DNA of 64,000 nt from Clostridia bacterium. GTDB lineage: Bacteria > Bacillota > Clostridia > UMGS1883. A model generated the notes under the pieces. It ran no database searches. It had not been told where the DNA came from and saw only the letters and a list, made by a program, of their open reading frames with translations. A program made the position numbers and the translations under genes. Numbering within the stretch: position 1 is the stretch's first letter; every line of letters begins with the position of its first letter. Location: positions 161,738 to 225,737 of the forward strand of contig JAFUOO010000005.1 in NCBI GenBank assembly GCA_017472685.1. Direction: 5' to 3'. Of this stretch, positions 1 to 8,092 are shown piece by piece.

Positions 1-2
1 AC

Positions 3-1106
3 GGAGACTTGCTGAGGGTTATAAATATTGTTAAAATGGACGATTATCTCGCAAGCCTTCTTGGCAAGGAAATGAGCGCCTCATGGCCGATTGAAGCCTT
101 GAAGGCACAGGCTGTGTGTGCAAGAAACTACGCCATCACCATTGGCGGGAAGCACTCTTCCTACGGCTTTGACATCTGCGCAGAACAGCATTGCCAGGTT
201 TACGGCGGTGTTTCCTCGGAGGCTGTATCAACACGCCGTGCAGTAAGGGAAACACAAGGCGTTGTTGTTACATACGAGGACGAGATTGTGCCCTTGTATT
301 ATTTCTCCTGCGACGGAGGCTACACAGAAAACAGCGAGGATGTGTGGACAGCGGCACTTGGCTACCTCAGGGGCAAGAAGGACATTTACGAAAACCCTCA
401 ATATGCTACACGCTACAACTGGAGTGTAACCTTTACAAAAGAGCAGATTGAAGATATTCTTTACAAAAAGAACAAAAGCGTTGGTGAGCTTTTGGATGTT
501 GTTATCGAAGAAAAAAGTGAAAATAACGGTGTTATAAAGCTTACCTTTATCGGTACAGAAGGAGAAACAAGCATAACAAAATCCTCTGTAAGAAGCTACT
601 TTAACCTCTACAGCAACACCTTTACCATTGAAAGACACAAAAACGAAGCAGAAGAAGAGGAAACCGCGTACCCCACATTGAATGTTCTCACGGGAAGCGG
701 AATAAGCGAAATTGAGAAACCCTCATATGTGCTTTCCTCAAATGGGCTTTATGAAATTTCTTACGATGCTGAGGAGGAAGAAAAGATAGAAGAAGGCTTC
801 GACTCCTACACCCTTAACGGCCACGGCTGGGGACACCTTGTGGGCATGAGCCAGTGGGGTGCATATTCTATGGCTGTGGAAGGCTATAGCTATAAGGACA
901 TTCTTAACTTCTACTTTACTGACATTGAAATTGCTCAGAATGTTGTCGTTGAGGAAGAAGATAAAACAGAGTTTGTTACCGACAATGAGGTAGAAATTGA
1001 AGAGCCCACCGAGGAAGAACTTGATGCCGAAGCTGAAAGCGAAGAGTTTGAAGAAACCGAAAATGATGGCAATGACGATATACAGTGGAGTGATACAGGA
1101 CTATGA
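3..1106 (+). CDS. SpoIID/LytB-domain protein (5' end outside window)
   Basis: Member of the SpoIID/LytB family, whose sporulation members are peptidoglycan lytic transglycosylases acting during engulfment and whose other members are amidase enhancers. The frame is open to the window edge, so the N-terminus (presumably with the membrane anchor) is missing; the TTG at 9 is not a convincing start. The hallmark block [18 protein letters not shown] is at the beginning of the visible part; the Glu in it matches the family's catalytic Glu. The second hallmark, [15 protein letters not shown], lies about 275 residues in. The last ~55 residues are a Glu/Asp-rich low-complexity tail after the domain, unusual for SpoIID proper. 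The stop overlaps the queA start by 4 bases (ATGA), so they are co-transcribed. Family is secure; whether it is the true spoIID is not. Confidence 0.85.
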   Translation, partial: GDLLRVINIVKMDDYLASLLGKEMSASWPIEALKAQAVCARNYAITIGGKHSSYGFDICAEQHCQVYGGVSSEAVSTRRAVRETQGVVVTYEDEIVPLYYFSCDGGYTENSEDVWTAALGYLRGKKDIYENPQYATRYNWSVTFTKEQIEDILYKKNKSVGELLDVVIEEKSENNGVIKLTFIGTEGETSITKSSVRSYFNLYSNTFTIERHKNEAEEEETAYPTLNVLTGSGISEIEKPSYVLSSNGLYEISYDAEEEEKIEEGFDSYTLNGHGWGHLVGMSQWGAYSMAVEGYSYKDILNFYFTDIEIAQNVVVEEEDKTEFVTDNEVEIEEPTEEELDAEAESEEFEETENDGNDDIQWSDTGL

Positions 1107-2125
1107 ACACAGAAGAATTTGACTACTACCTGCCCGAGGAGCTGATTGCACAGCATCCTCTTACAGACCGTGCTGCGGCAAGGTTTATGACAATTGACAA
1201 AGAAACCGGCGAGGTAGGACACGATTATTTTTATAATGTAAAAAACTATCTCAAAGAGGGCGACTGCCTTGTTTTGAACGACACAAGAGTTATTCCCGCG
1301 CGCCTTTACGGCGTTAAGGAAGGCACAGGCGCGGCTATGGAGTTTTTGCTTTTAACAAGAAGAAGCACAAACGAGTGGGAGGTTATCCTTAAGCCGGGCA
1401 GACGCGCAAAGGAAGGCGTCAGAGTAGTTTTTGGTGAAGGAAAGCTTGTTGCTGAAATAAAAGAAGTTCTCGATAACGGAAACAGAGTTGTTGAGTTTTT
1501 CTACGAAGGGCTTTTTGAAAATGTGCTGGAGGAATTGGGCGAGATGCCTCTTCCACCATACATTACCGAAAAGCTTGAGGACAAGGAAATGTACCAGACG
1601 GTATATTCTAAGAACGAGGGCAGTGCGGCGGCACCCACCGCAGGGCTTCATTTTACACCCGAGTTATTGAAGGAAATCGAGGCTATGGGCGTGAAGCTTG
1701 CGTTTTTGACCCTTCATGTGGGGTTGGGTACATTCCGCCCTGTTAAGGTAGATAACGTTGAAGAACATAAGATGCACTCGGAATATTATGTTGTGACAGA
1801 GGAATGTGCAAAAACCGTTAACGATACAATCGATAGTGGCGGCAGGGTAATCTGCATAGGCACAACAAGCTGCAGAACAGTTGAAAGCGCTGCAAAGGAC
1901 GGCAGGCTGGTTGCATCAAGCGGCTGGACGGATATTTTCATTTACCCCGGCTACAAGTTTAAGATAACAAATGCACTCATTACAAACTTCCATTTGCCAA
2001 AGTCAACACTTATTATGCTTGTAAGCGCACTTAGTGATAAGGAAAAAATACTTAATGCGTACAATATTGCAGTTCAGGAGAAGTACAGGTTTTTCTCATT
2101 TGGTGATTGCATGATTATCCATTAA
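1103..2125 (+). CDS. queA: S-adenosylmethionine:tRNA ribosyltransferase-isomerase
   Basis: QueA transfers and isomerises the ribose of S-adenosylmethionine onto 7-aminomethyl-7-deazaguanine at tRNA position 34, making epoxyqueuosine. The 340-residue length and the N-terminus ([15 protein letters not shown]) are typical, as are the internal blocks [12 protein letters not shown] (near residue 174) and [17 protein letters not shown] [12 protein letters not shown] (near 203). It overlaps the SpoIID-like gene by 4 bases. In many Clostridia queA is followed directly by tgt, which acts one step earlier; here a ~1.2-kb segment separates them (see the repeats and the DUF4160/DUF2442 cassette). The final codons are part of a 17-base direct repeat seen again at 2267-2283. 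Confidence 0.96.
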   Translation: MNTEEFDYYLPEELIAQHPLTDRAAARFMTIDKETGEVGHDYFYNVKNYLKEGDCLVLNDTRVIPARLYGVKEGTGAAMEFLLLTRRSTNEWEVILKPGRRAKEGVRVVFGEGKLVAEIKEVLDNGNRVVEFFYEGLFENVLEELGEMPLPPYITEKLEDKEMYQTVYSKNEGSAAAPTAGLHFTPELLKEIEAMGVKLAFLTLHVGLGTFRPVKVDNVEEHKMHSEYYVVTEECAKTVNDTIDSGGRVICIGTTSCRTVESAAKDGRLVASSGWTDIFIYPGYKFKITNALITNFHLPKSTLIMLVSALSDKEKILNAYNIAVQEKYRFFSFGDCMIIH

Positions 2126-2290
2126 AGGATAATCAAATGAAGAATTAATAATGAATGATGAATAATTTCGGTTGAAATCCGTGCACGGATTTCCTCAATA
2201 ATTTTTAATTGTTCATTTTTCAATATTCATTATTCACTGTACGGCATCCTATATGCCGTACACATCGGTGATTGCATGATTATAAGTTAA
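2111..2290 (+). repeat. Long direct repeat, copy 1 (hairpin-rich element)
   Basis: About 180 bases starting at ATGATTATCCATTAAAGG (inside the last queA codons) and ending at ATGATTATAAGTTAA. A nearly identical copy lies at 3166-3328. It contains internal hairpins: GAAATCCG/CGGATTTC around 2173-2192, and ACGGCAT/ATGCCGT around 2241-2259. Its left part (AATAATGAATGATGAATAAT) is roughly inverted relative to its right part (ATATTCATTATTCACT). The 17 bases GGTGATTGCATGATTAT occur at both edges (2102-2118 and 2267-2283), like a target duplication. No coding potential. This is a MITE- or REP-like element. Confidence 0.85.
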
Positions 2291-2326
2291 AACAAAAGTC
2301 GGGATTTAATGCTCGGCTTTTGTTTT
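2289..2326 (+). terminator. Rho-independent terminator before the DUF4160 cassette
   Basis: Stem AAAACAAAAGTCGGG paired (with G-U) to CTCGGCTTTTGTTTT around an 8-base loop, ending in T-rich sequence. It would end read-through from queA before the cassette's own promoter. Confidence 0.75.
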
Positions 2327-2348
2327 AGAAAAAATTTCGTGTTATCTA

Positions 2349-2377
2349 TTGACTATATCACGATATCGTGATATAAT
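2349..2377 (+). promoter_or_regulatory. Sigma-A promoter containing a perfect 20-bp palindrome
   Basis: TTGACT (2349-2354), 17-base spacer, TATAAT (2372-2377). The spacer and the start of the -10 box are occupied by a perfect 20-bp palindrome, ATATCACGATATCGTGATAT (2355-2374). A dimeric regulator bound there would block RNA polymerase. The DUF2442 protein encoded in the same operon has a C-terminal helix-turn-helix-like segment and is the natural candidate. Confidence 0.8.
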
Positions 2378-2405
2378 GTTGGTGGAGAGATAAGGAGCTG
2401 ATTAT

Positions 2406-2660
2406 ATGCCTGTATTATCACGTTTTTACGGAATTATTATAAGAATGTATTTTTTGCAAAGTGAGCATAACCCACCACATATTCACGCAATATATAACGA
2501 AGATGTTGCGGCTATAGATTTTATGACAGGTGAGGTTATTGAAGGATTCTTGCCACAGAAGGCTATGAACATGGTCCAGGAATGGATTTCTATTCATCGT
2601 GAAGACCTTAAAACCATTTGGGATACGCAAGAATTCAGAAAATTGCCACCCCTTGAGTAA
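2406..2660 (+). CDS. DUF4160 protein (possible toxin partner)
   Basis: 84 residues matching the DUF4160 pattern: start MPVLSRFYGIIIRMYF, then the HNPPHIHAIY motif, an acidic beta segment, and LPQKAMNMVQEWISIHREDL near the end. RBS AAGGAG sits 9 bases before the ATG. The biochemical function of the family is not established to my knowledge. DUF4160 and DUF2442 genes are often neighbours and have been suspected to form toxin-antitoxin-like pairs; that role here is inference. It is followed after 11 bases by the DUF2442 gene, under one promoter with a palindromic operator. The pair is AT-rich relative to queA and tgt and is flanked by long direct repeats, which suggests acquisition. Confidence 0.85.
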   Translation: MPVLSRFYGIIIRMYFLQSEHNPPHIHAIYNEDVAAIDFMTGEVIEGFLPQKAMNMVQEWISIHREDLKTIWDTQEFRKLPPLE

Positions 2661-2671
2661 GGAGGTATTTT

Positions 2672-3124
2672 ATGTTTCATAAAATTAAGAATGTATCTGG
2701 GTTACAGGATTACAAATTAAGTGTTCAATTTGCTGAAGGTGAGACAAAGATATATGATATGAAGCCATTGTTTGAAACACATCCAATGTTTAAACATCTT
2801 CTCGAGCATCCGGAAGAGTTTTTCTGCGTGTCGGTTGATGTTGGTGGGTATGGTGTGATTTGGAATGATGACCTTGACTTGTCTTGCGATGAATTATGGG
2901 AAAATGGTGTTACCGTTCAAACTCCCTTTGACGGATTGATGGCATTTAGCGACGCTACCGAAATGTGGGGATTAAACGAAAGCACCCTAAGGAAAGCTGT
3001 TTCATACGGCAAGCTTGTAAACGGAGTTGATGTTTGTAAGTTTGGAAAACAATGGGTAGTATCAGTAGAGGCAATGCAACGTGAGTATGGTTTGGCAAAA
3101 GGACAAAATGCATCGAATCCATGA
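2672..3124 (+). CDS. DUF2442 protein with C-terminal HTH-like domain
   Basis: 150 residues. Residues 1-85 resemble DUF2442 (KIKNVSGLQDYKLSVQFAEG, followed by a GYGVIWNDDLDLSCDELWENG block). Residues ~95-145 (TEMWGLNESTLRKAVSYGKL ... CKFGKQWVVSVEAMQREYG) look like a helix-turn-helix of the excisionase/MerR-like kind, in which the residue run after the HTH reads as a wing. RBS AAGGAGG is placed 5-6 bases before ATG. I infer that it is the DNA-binding partner that represses the operon through the 20-bp palindrome at 2355-2374. It would be the antitoxin if the pair is a toxin-antitoxin system. No experimental function is known to me. Confidence 0.8.
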   Translation: MFHKIKNVSGLQDYKLSVQFAEGETKIYDMKPLFETHPMFKHLLEHPEEFFCVSVDVGGYGVIWNDDLDLSCDELWENGVTVQTPFDGLMAFSDATEMWGLNESTLRKAVSYGKLVNGVDVCKFGKQWVVSVEAMQREYGLAKGQNASNP

Positions 3125-3165
3125 GGATTGGGTACATCATATATGCCATACACATCGGCGACTAT

Positions 3166-3328
3166 ATGATTATCCATTAAAGGATAATCAAATGAAGAAT
3201 TAATAATGAATGATGAATAATTTCGGTTGAAATCCGTGCACGGATTTCTTCAATAATTTTTCAATTTTCATTATTCACTATTCATTGTGCGGCATCCTAT
3301 ATGCCGTACACATATGATTATAAGTTAA
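3166..3328 (+). repeat. Long direct repeat, copy 2 (hairpin-rich element)
   Basis: Second copy of the element at 2111-2290, same orientation, with the same GAAATCCGTGCACGGATTTC hairpin and the same edge sequences (ATGATTATCC... and ...ATGATTATAAGTTAA), slightly shortened in the middle. The ~30 bases before it (3140-3165) also resemble the right end of copy 1 (ATGCCATACACATCGGCGA versus ATGCCGTACACATCGGTGA). The two copies bracket the DUF4160/DUF2442 operon, so homologous recombination between them would delete the cassette cleanly. Confidence 0.85.
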
Positions 3329-3338
3329 GGAGAAATTT

Positions 3339-4469
3339 ATGTATACATTATTGAAACAAGAAGGAAAAGCAAGACGCGGCACATTTGAAACCGTTCACGG
3401 CACCGTACAGACCCCCGTTTTTATGAACGTGGGCACAAGCGCGGCAATCAAGGGCGCTGTATCTTCCTTAGATTTAAAAGAGGTAGGCTGTCAGGTTGAG
3501 CTTTCTAACACCTATCATTTACACATCCGCCCGGGTGACGATCTTATCAAGGAAATGGGCGGACTTCACAAGTTTATGAACTGGGACAGACCTATCCTTA
3601 CCGACAGCGGCGGATTTCAGGTGTTTTCTCTTTCCAAGCTCCGCAAAATTACCGAGGAGGGCGTGCAGTTCCAGTCCCACATTGATGGCAAGAGAATTTT
3701 CATGGGTCCCGAGGAAAGCATGCAGATACAGTCAAACTTAGGCTCAACAATAGCCATGGCATTTGACGAGTGTGTTGAAAACCCCTCACCCTATAAGTAT
3801 GTTAAGGATTCCTGCGAGAGAACATACCGTTGGTTAGAAAGGTGCAAAAAGGAAATGGAAAGGCTTAACAGCCTTCCCGACACCGTAAACCCCCATCAGA
3901 TGCTTTGGGGCATTAACCAGGGGGGCACCTACGAGGACCTGAGAATATGGCACATGAAGGAAATTGCAAAGCTTGACCTGCCCGGTTATGCCATAGGCGG
4001 TTTGGCAGTGGGTGAGAGCGCAGAGGAAATGTACCGCATTATTGATGCTGTTGAGCCTTATATGCCAAAAGATAAGCCCAGATACTTAATGGGTGTAGGC
4101 ACACCTATCAATATACTGGAAGCGGTTGACCGCGGTGTTGACTTTTTTGACTGCGTAATAACCTCCCGTAATGCCCGCCATGCAAACCTCTTTACAGATA
4201 AGGGCGTTTTAAACCTTAACAACAACAAATTCGCCCGTGACGATAAGCCCTTAATGGAGGGCTGCAACTGCCCTGCCTGCAAGAACTATTCCAGAAGCTA
4301 TATAAGGCATCTCTTCAAGGCAAAGGAAATGCTTGGCATGAGGCTTTGCGTTCTGCATAACCTGCATTTCTATAACGATTTAATGCAGCAGATAAGAGAC
4401 AATCTTGACAACGGCACCTTCAAGGAATTCAAGCAAGAAAAGGTTGAGGCTTTTTCGGGACGAGTGTGA
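3339..4469 (+). CDS. tgt: Queuine/preQ1 tRNA-guanine transglycosylase
   Basis: Tgt exchanges guanine 34 of GUN-anticodon tRNAs for preQ1, the step before QueA. 376 residues, the usual bacterial length. Visible marks: PVFMNVGTSAAIKG near the N-terminus, LTDSGGFQVFSL (near residue 90, catalytic Asp), WGINQGG (near 188), GYAIGGLAVGE (near 217), DCVITSRNARHA with the nucleophilic Asp (near 268), and the zinc site CNCPACKNYSR (near 308) with a later His. RBS AAGGAG is 8 bases before ATG. It belongs functionally with queA, from which it is separated by the inserted repeat/cassette. It may depend on the cassette promoter for transcription, because I see no clear promoter of its own. Confidence 0.96.
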   Translation: MYTLLKQEGKARRGTFETVHGTVQTPVFMNVGTSAAIKGAVSSLDLKEVGCQVELSNTYHLHIRPGDDLIKEMGGLHKFMNWDRPILTDSGGFQVFSLSKLRKITEEGVQFQSHIDGKRIFMGPEESMQIQSNLGSTIAMAFDECVENPSPYKYVKDSCERTYRWLERCKKEMERLNSLPDTVNPHQMLWGINQGGTYEDLRIWHMKEIAKLDLPGYAIGGLAVGESAEEMYRIIDAVEPYMPKDKPRYLMGVGTPINILEAVDRGVDFFDCVITSRNARHANLFTDKGVLNLNNNKFARDDKPLMEGCNCPACKNYSRSYIRHLFKAKEMLGMRLCVLHNLHFYNDLMQQIRDNLDNGTFKEFKQEKVEAFSGRV

Positions 4470-4474
4470 TGATG

Positions 4475-4555
4475 TGCCTACGGCAACGCGATATAATACC
4501 CCTTGGGGAATTGCGATATGTCTTTGACGCGATATGTTACGCGTTGCGTAACGTG
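4475..4555 (+). repeat. GCGATATG-linked mini-hairpin array after tgt
   Basis: A run of short hairpins joined by a GCGATAT(G) linker: TGCC-TAC-GGCA, CCCC-TT-GGGG, a weak TC-TTT-GA, then TTACGC-GTT-GCGTAA followed by CGTG. The last unit has the same layout as the last unit after groEL (TTCGGC-GTT-GCCGAA-CGTG), with base pairs changed on both sides of the stem. No coding potential. It may serve as the 3' end structure of the tgt transcript. Confidence 0.7.
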
Positions 4556-4644
4556 AATTTCGGGAATTTAATAATTGATAATGCCTTGCGCAGCGGAGAT
4601 AGACCCGCTGCGTAAATTTTTTTGAAAAATTTTTAATTTGCCTA

Positions 4645-4672
4645 TTGACAAGGTAGGGAAATGTGGTATAAT
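4645..4672 (+). promoter_or_regulatory. Sigma-A promoter for the stalk/PepSY protein
   Basis: TTGACA (4645-4650), 16-base spacer, TATAAT (4667-4672). Because the -10 box lies inside the longest open frame (from 4661), the protein must start downstream, which supports ATG 4733. Confidence 0.8.
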
Positions 4673-4732
4673 GAAATTGAAAATGATAATCAGTTTCAAA
4701 TTAAAAGCTTAAATAAAAGAAAGGTGATGAAA

Positions 4733-5341
4733 ATGAAAAAGAAGTTAGTAGTTATGTTGGCAGGCGTAGTAGCTATTTCGAGCTTTGCAGTTGGAGCAAT
4801 GAGTAAAAGCATTGTGGAAAAGATTGAGGCCGAGCTGCGTGGCGACTTTACAGTTTACGTTGACGGCAAAAAGCAGACCTTCCGTGATGCAGGCGGAAAT
4901 GTGGTTGACCCCGTTTTATACGAAGGCACAACATATCTGCCTGTGAGAGCAATAGGCGAATTAATGGGCAAGACGGTTTACTGGTATCAGGACGAAAAGA
5001 AAATTGAGTTAATAGAGCCCTCGGGCGAGGAATCCCTGGTGACAGATGCAGATGTTATTGTTGATACAGCAGATAAGAAAGATAATAAGGTAAAGGAAGA
5101 AAAGCCTGTAAAACAGGAAGCAGCTGTTGAAGCAGAAATAACACTTGAAGAGGCAAAGGCAATTGCCCTTGAAAAGGCTGGTTTAAAGGAAGCAGAGGTT
5201 TTCTTTGAGGAAGCAAGGCTTGACCGTGACGACGGCAGACTGGTTTACGACATTGAATTCAGGCAGGGATGGGTAGAATACAACGCTGAGATTGATGCAT
5301 TGAGCGGCAAAGTGCTTGAATGGGAAAAGGATGTTGACTGA
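4733..5341 (+). CDS. Exported protein with copper-amine-oxidase-like stalk domain and PepSY domain
   Basis: 202 residues from ATG 4733; the in-frame ATGs at 4661 and 4727 are less likely because the promoter -10 box covers the first and AGGTG (4722-4726) is best spaced for 4733. Residues 1-22 are a signal peptide (KKKLVVMLAGVVAISSFAVG). Residues ~35-85 match the copper amine oxidase N-terminal-like stalk domain (VYVDGKKQTF, then YEGTTYLPVRAIGELMG), a common extracellular module in Clostridia. After a Lys/Glu-rich linker, residues ~130-202 form a PepSY domain (ITLEEAKAIALEKAG, then ending in IDALSGKVLEWEKD). PepSY domains are thought to inhibit or regulate proteases at the cell surface. Monocistronic, between a promoter and a bidirectional terminator. 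Confidence 0.8.
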   Translation: MKKKLVVMLAGVVAISSFAVGAMSKSIVEKIEAELRGDFTVYVDGKKQTFRDAGGNVVDPVLYEGTTYLPVRAIGELMGKTVYWYQDEKKIELIEPSGEESLVTDADVIVDTADKKDNKVKEEKPVKQEAAVEAEITLEEAKAIALEKAGLKEAEVFFEEARLDRDDGRLVYDIEFRQGWVEYNAEIDALSGKVLEWEKDVD

Positions 5342-5386
5342 TTAAAATAACCCGAAAGGGATTATATACAAATTCACTTCCAAAAC

Positions 5387-5416
5387 GAAAAGGCGAGGAT
5401 TATTCCTCGCCTTTTT
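5387..5416. terminator. Bidirectional terminator
   Basis: AAAAGGCGAGGA-TTAT-TCCTCGCCTTTTT between two convergent genes; A- and T-runs on both sides make it usable on either strand. Confidence 0.9.
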
Positions 5417-5421
5417 GTGTA

Positions 5422-6291
5422 TCATCCGCATTGAAGGGAAAACCACACGTTATCAAAATTTTTTGCAACAAGGTCCTGCTTTTTTATGTAGAAATAAAGC
5501 ATACCGCAGTCACCGAACATCCATTCAAAATCATCCGTGCTGATTGTTCCCAACTGAAGGAGCAACGTCCAGTCCTTTGCTTTCTCGATAATATCGCAAG
5601 CCTCGTCCTCGGGGGTGTTTTGGTAGCTTTCTACAGTTCCCGAATAAAGTCCACGGGTAACTCTTTCACATTCTGAAAGCATTTCACCTTGTATGATATC
5701 GGCATAGCCAAGAAGCTTGTGGTCATAAGGGTCTGTGTCCAGGTTAATTCCGAGCTTTTCCAGCATGTTGTCATATTTTTCCCATTCGCAATTTAAATCA
5801 CTCAAAGAGTTGAATTCTTCGTACATAGGATAGGAGCTTTTTGCCGTAAATTTAACTGCTATTTCGGGCATTTGGTAGCTTTCGTCTAAATCATTGGGAA
5901 AATCTATAAGAGAAAAGCCATTTGTGTTTTCATAGTAGAACACCCTTGCGGCACCCTTGTCATCAGGGTCAAAGCCCCAGCAAAAGGATTCACATTCGTA
6001 AAAGAAATACAGCATACCGTCCTTGGGCAAAAGGTTGTCCTTGTCATAAAACGCTACATCAGACAAATTAATCTGGCAAAAGAACGAAAGGGGACGCTTT
6101 ACGTTGTCATCCTTGCTTGTAAACTGTGGCCAGACAAAATCCGCAGGCAAAAAAGGCTTCCCTCCGATTTTGCTTTCGTCAGGGCGAAGCGTAGTTTCAT
6201 TTTTGCTTGGTGTAATCACAATTTCATTTTTTCGCAGTGCACTAAGCGTAGTTTTTAAATTGTTCTTTTTGAAAATATCAAATATTGACAT
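5422..6291 (-). CDS. DUF1963 (YwqG-like) protein
   Basis: 289 residues matching the YwqG/DUF1963 pattern: SKIGGKPFLPADFVWP at residues ~40-56, FFCQINLSDV (~70), LPKDGMLYFFYE (~88), LLGYADIIQGEM (~195), WTLLLQLGT (~240) and a C-terminal FGDCGMLYFYIKKQDL. No signal peptide, so cytoplasmic. The family is widespread in bacteria and its function is unknown; it is often an isolated gene, as here. RBS AAAGGAGG precedes the ATG on the minus strand. It shares the terminator at 5387-5416 with the convergent gene. Confidence 0.85.
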   Translation of the reverse strand: MSIFDIFKKNNLKTTLSALRKNEIVITPSKNETTLRPDESKIGGKPFLPADFVWPQFTSKDDNVKRPLSFFCQINLSDVAFYDKDNLLPKDGMLYFFYECESFCWGFDPDDKGAARVFYYENTNGFSLIDFPNDLDESYQMPEIAVKFTAKSSYPMYEEFNSLSDLNCEWEKYDNMLEKLGINLDTDPYDHKLLGYADIIQGEMLSECERVTRGLYSGTVESYQNTPEDEACDIIEKAKDWTLLLQLGTISTDDFEWMFGDCGMLYFYIKKQDLVAKNFDNVWFSLQCG

Positions 6292-6365
6292 AACTGCCTC
6301 CTTTGAAAACTGTACTATTATTATAATAATATAATTTCAGCAAAAAAGCAACTGCTTGTGTTAAT

Positions 6366-6420
6366 CGTTGACATATCAACAAAAAAGTGGTATAATTAAA
6401 TTGTTGACAAGTCAACAATT
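6366..6420 (+). promoter_or_regulatory. Promoter with two MarR-type operator palindromes
   Basis: TTGACA (6368-6373), 17-base spacer, TATAAT (6391-6396). GTTGACATATCAAC (6367-6380) overlaps the -35 box. A longer inverted repeat, AATTGTTGAC-AA-GTCAACAATT (6399-6420), sits just after the -10 box. Both share the GTTGAC/GTCAAC half-site, so the MarR protein encoded next probably represses its own operon here. Confidence 0.85.
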
Positions 6421-6439
6421 TTTGACAAGGAGTGACATT

Positions 6440-6892
6440 ATGATACAAAGATTTGAAGAGTTTACCTCAAACATTGCCAAGGCGTACAAAAGCATTATCA
6501 AAATCAAGGGTCACGAAATGACAGAATACAATCTTAAGGCATCCAACGTAACATGCCTTTTTTATCTGGGCAAGCACACTGAGGGGCTTACCGCAACAGA
6601 GCTTTGCGCTCTTTGCATGGAAGACAAGGCGGCGGTGTCAAAATCCCTCGCAGTGTTGAAGGCTGAGGGTTATGTAAATCAGCCCGACGACGGCAAAAAG
6701 TACAAATTGAAGTATGTAATCACACCCTCAGGCAAAAAGGTGTATGACGAAATAAATATTGTTATAGGCAAAGTGGTGGAGATGGTGGGCGAAGGGCTTA
6801 CCGACGAGGAACGAAATATTTTTTACAAGTCTTTGGGCATTATAGTCAATAACCTTGACACGCTTTGCAACGGATTGGAGGACAAAAAATGA
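6440..6892 (+). CDS. MarR-family transcriptional regulator
   Basis: 150 residues from ATG 6440 (RBS AAGGAG), a normal MarR length. The winged helix-turn-helix is visible at residues ~45-105: LTATELCALCMEDKAAVSKS is the HTH, and LKAEGYVNQPDDGKKYKLKY is the wing with the usual Asp-Gly turn. Terminal helices would form the dimer interface. It overlaps the next gene by 4 bases (ATGA) and heads a co-directional series of six metabolic genes. The two GTTGAC palindromes in its promoter suggest autorepression relieved by a small molecule, perhaps the substrate of the operon. The ligand is unknown. Confidence 0.9.
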   Translation: MIQRFEEFTSNIAKAYKSIIKIKGHEMTEYNLKASNVTCLFYLGKHTEGLTATELCALCMEDKAAVSKSLAVLKAEGYVNQPDDGKKYKLKYVITPSGKKVYDEINIVIGKVVEMVGEGLTDEERNIFYKSLGIIVNNLDTLCNGLEDKK

Positions 6893-8091
6893 ACAGCATA
6901 ATGAAATTTTACTGCAGAGCTTTTCAGTTCTGCTTTAAAATGGCAATACCCATTCTCCCGTACAGAAACCCCAGGGTTTTGCACAGTGTGTCGGGCGTGG
7001 GCAAGGCTTTGAAGAAAAAGGGATACGACAATGTGCTTATTGTGACCGATAAGGTTATAAGAGATATTGAATTTTTCAAAAAGCTTGAAGAAGGCTTAAA
7101 GGAGCATGACATAATCTACACTGTGTTTGATAAAACAGTGCCTAACCCAACAATTGAAAACGTCGAAGAGGCAAAGGGCATTTACATGGAAAAGGGCTGT
7201 CAGGCGTTGGTTGCAATAGGCGGCGGCTCCTCCATTGACTGCGCAAAGGCTGTGGGCGCAAGGCTCGTTAAGAAAAACCAACGCGTACAGAAAATGGCGG
7301 GAATACTTAAAATACATAAGAAAATACCATTTTTGGTTGCAATCCCCACCACTGCAGGCACAGGCAGCGAGGTTACCGTTACAACCGTAATAACCGACGA
7401 GGTAACAAAGCATAAGTCGCCCATAAGCGATTTTTGCCTTATACCTTGTTTAGCTGTGCTGGATAGCGATGCAACAAAAACCCTTCCCGAGGCAATTGTT
7501 GCAACAACGGGCATGGATGCACTGACTCATGCTGTTGAGGCGTATATCGGCAATTCCACAACAAAGTCAACCCGTGCCGATGCAATAGAGGCGTTAAACC
7601 TCATTTTTGAAAATCTTTATAAGGCATATACGGATAAAAGCGATGAAGAGGCAAGAGGACGCATGCTCAAGGCTTCCTTTTTAGCAGGCAGAGCCTTTTC
7701 CAAGTCCTACGTGGGCTATTGCCATGCGGTGGCACATTCCTTAGGTGGTGAGTATAATATTCCTCACGGGCTGGCTAATGCGGTGCTGCTGCCTTACACC
7801 CTCGAGGAGTATGGTGAGAGCGCGCATAAAAAGCTTTGCTCTCTTGCCAAAGCCACAGGGCTTTGCAATGACGATGCAATCGACAGCGAGGGCGCAGAAG
7901 CATTCATAGAAAAGCTTAAGGAAATGAATAAAAGCATGGGTATCCCCGATAAGCTCAAGGGCATAAAGACAGAGGACATTCCCCGCCTTGCAGCATATGC
8001 CGCAAAGGAAGCAAACCCCTTGTACCCCGTGCCGCGTCTTATGGATGCAAAGGAACTGGAAAAGCTTTACCATAAGGTTATGGAGGATTAA
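6889..8091 (+). CDS. Iron-containing alcohol dehydrogenase
   Basis: 400 residues from ATG 6889 (overlapping the MarR stop). Group III alcohol dehydrogenase: the nucleotide-binding GGGSSIDCAKAVG is at residues ~111-123 and GTGSEVTVTTVIT at ~157-169. Metal ligands are expected in TTGMDALTHAVEAY (Asp ~210, His ~214) and in the later GYCHAVAHSLGG and IPHGLANA segments; all are present. Such enzymes interconvert alcohols and aldehydes or ketones with NAD(P)H. The aldehyde dehydrogenase gene starts 1 base after the stop, so an alcohol-aldehyde-acid sequence is likely. The substrate cannot be read from sequence. The first ~22 residues (hydrophobic, Cys/Phe-rich) are longer than in typical family members. 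Confidence 0.92.
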   Translation: MNSIMKFYCRAFQFCFKMAIPILPYRNPRVLHSVSGVGKALKKKGYDNVLIVTDKVIRDIEFFKKLEEGLKEHDIIYTVFDKTVPNPTIENVEEAKGIYMEKGCQALVAIGGGSSIDCAKAVGARLVKKNQRVQKMAGILKIHKKIPFLVAIPTTAGTGSEVTVTTVITDEVTKHKSPISDFCLIPCLAVLDSDATKTLPEAIVATTGMDALTHAVEAYIGNSTTKSTRADAIEALNLIFENLYKAYTDKSDEEARGRMLKASFLAGRAFSKSYVGYCHAVAHSLGGEYNIPHGLANAVLLPYTLEEYGESAHKKLCSLAKATGLCNDDAIDSEGAEAFIEKLKEMNKSMGIPDKLKGIKTEDIPRLAAYAAKEANPLYPVPRLMDAKELEKLYHKVMED

Positions 8092-8092
8092 C

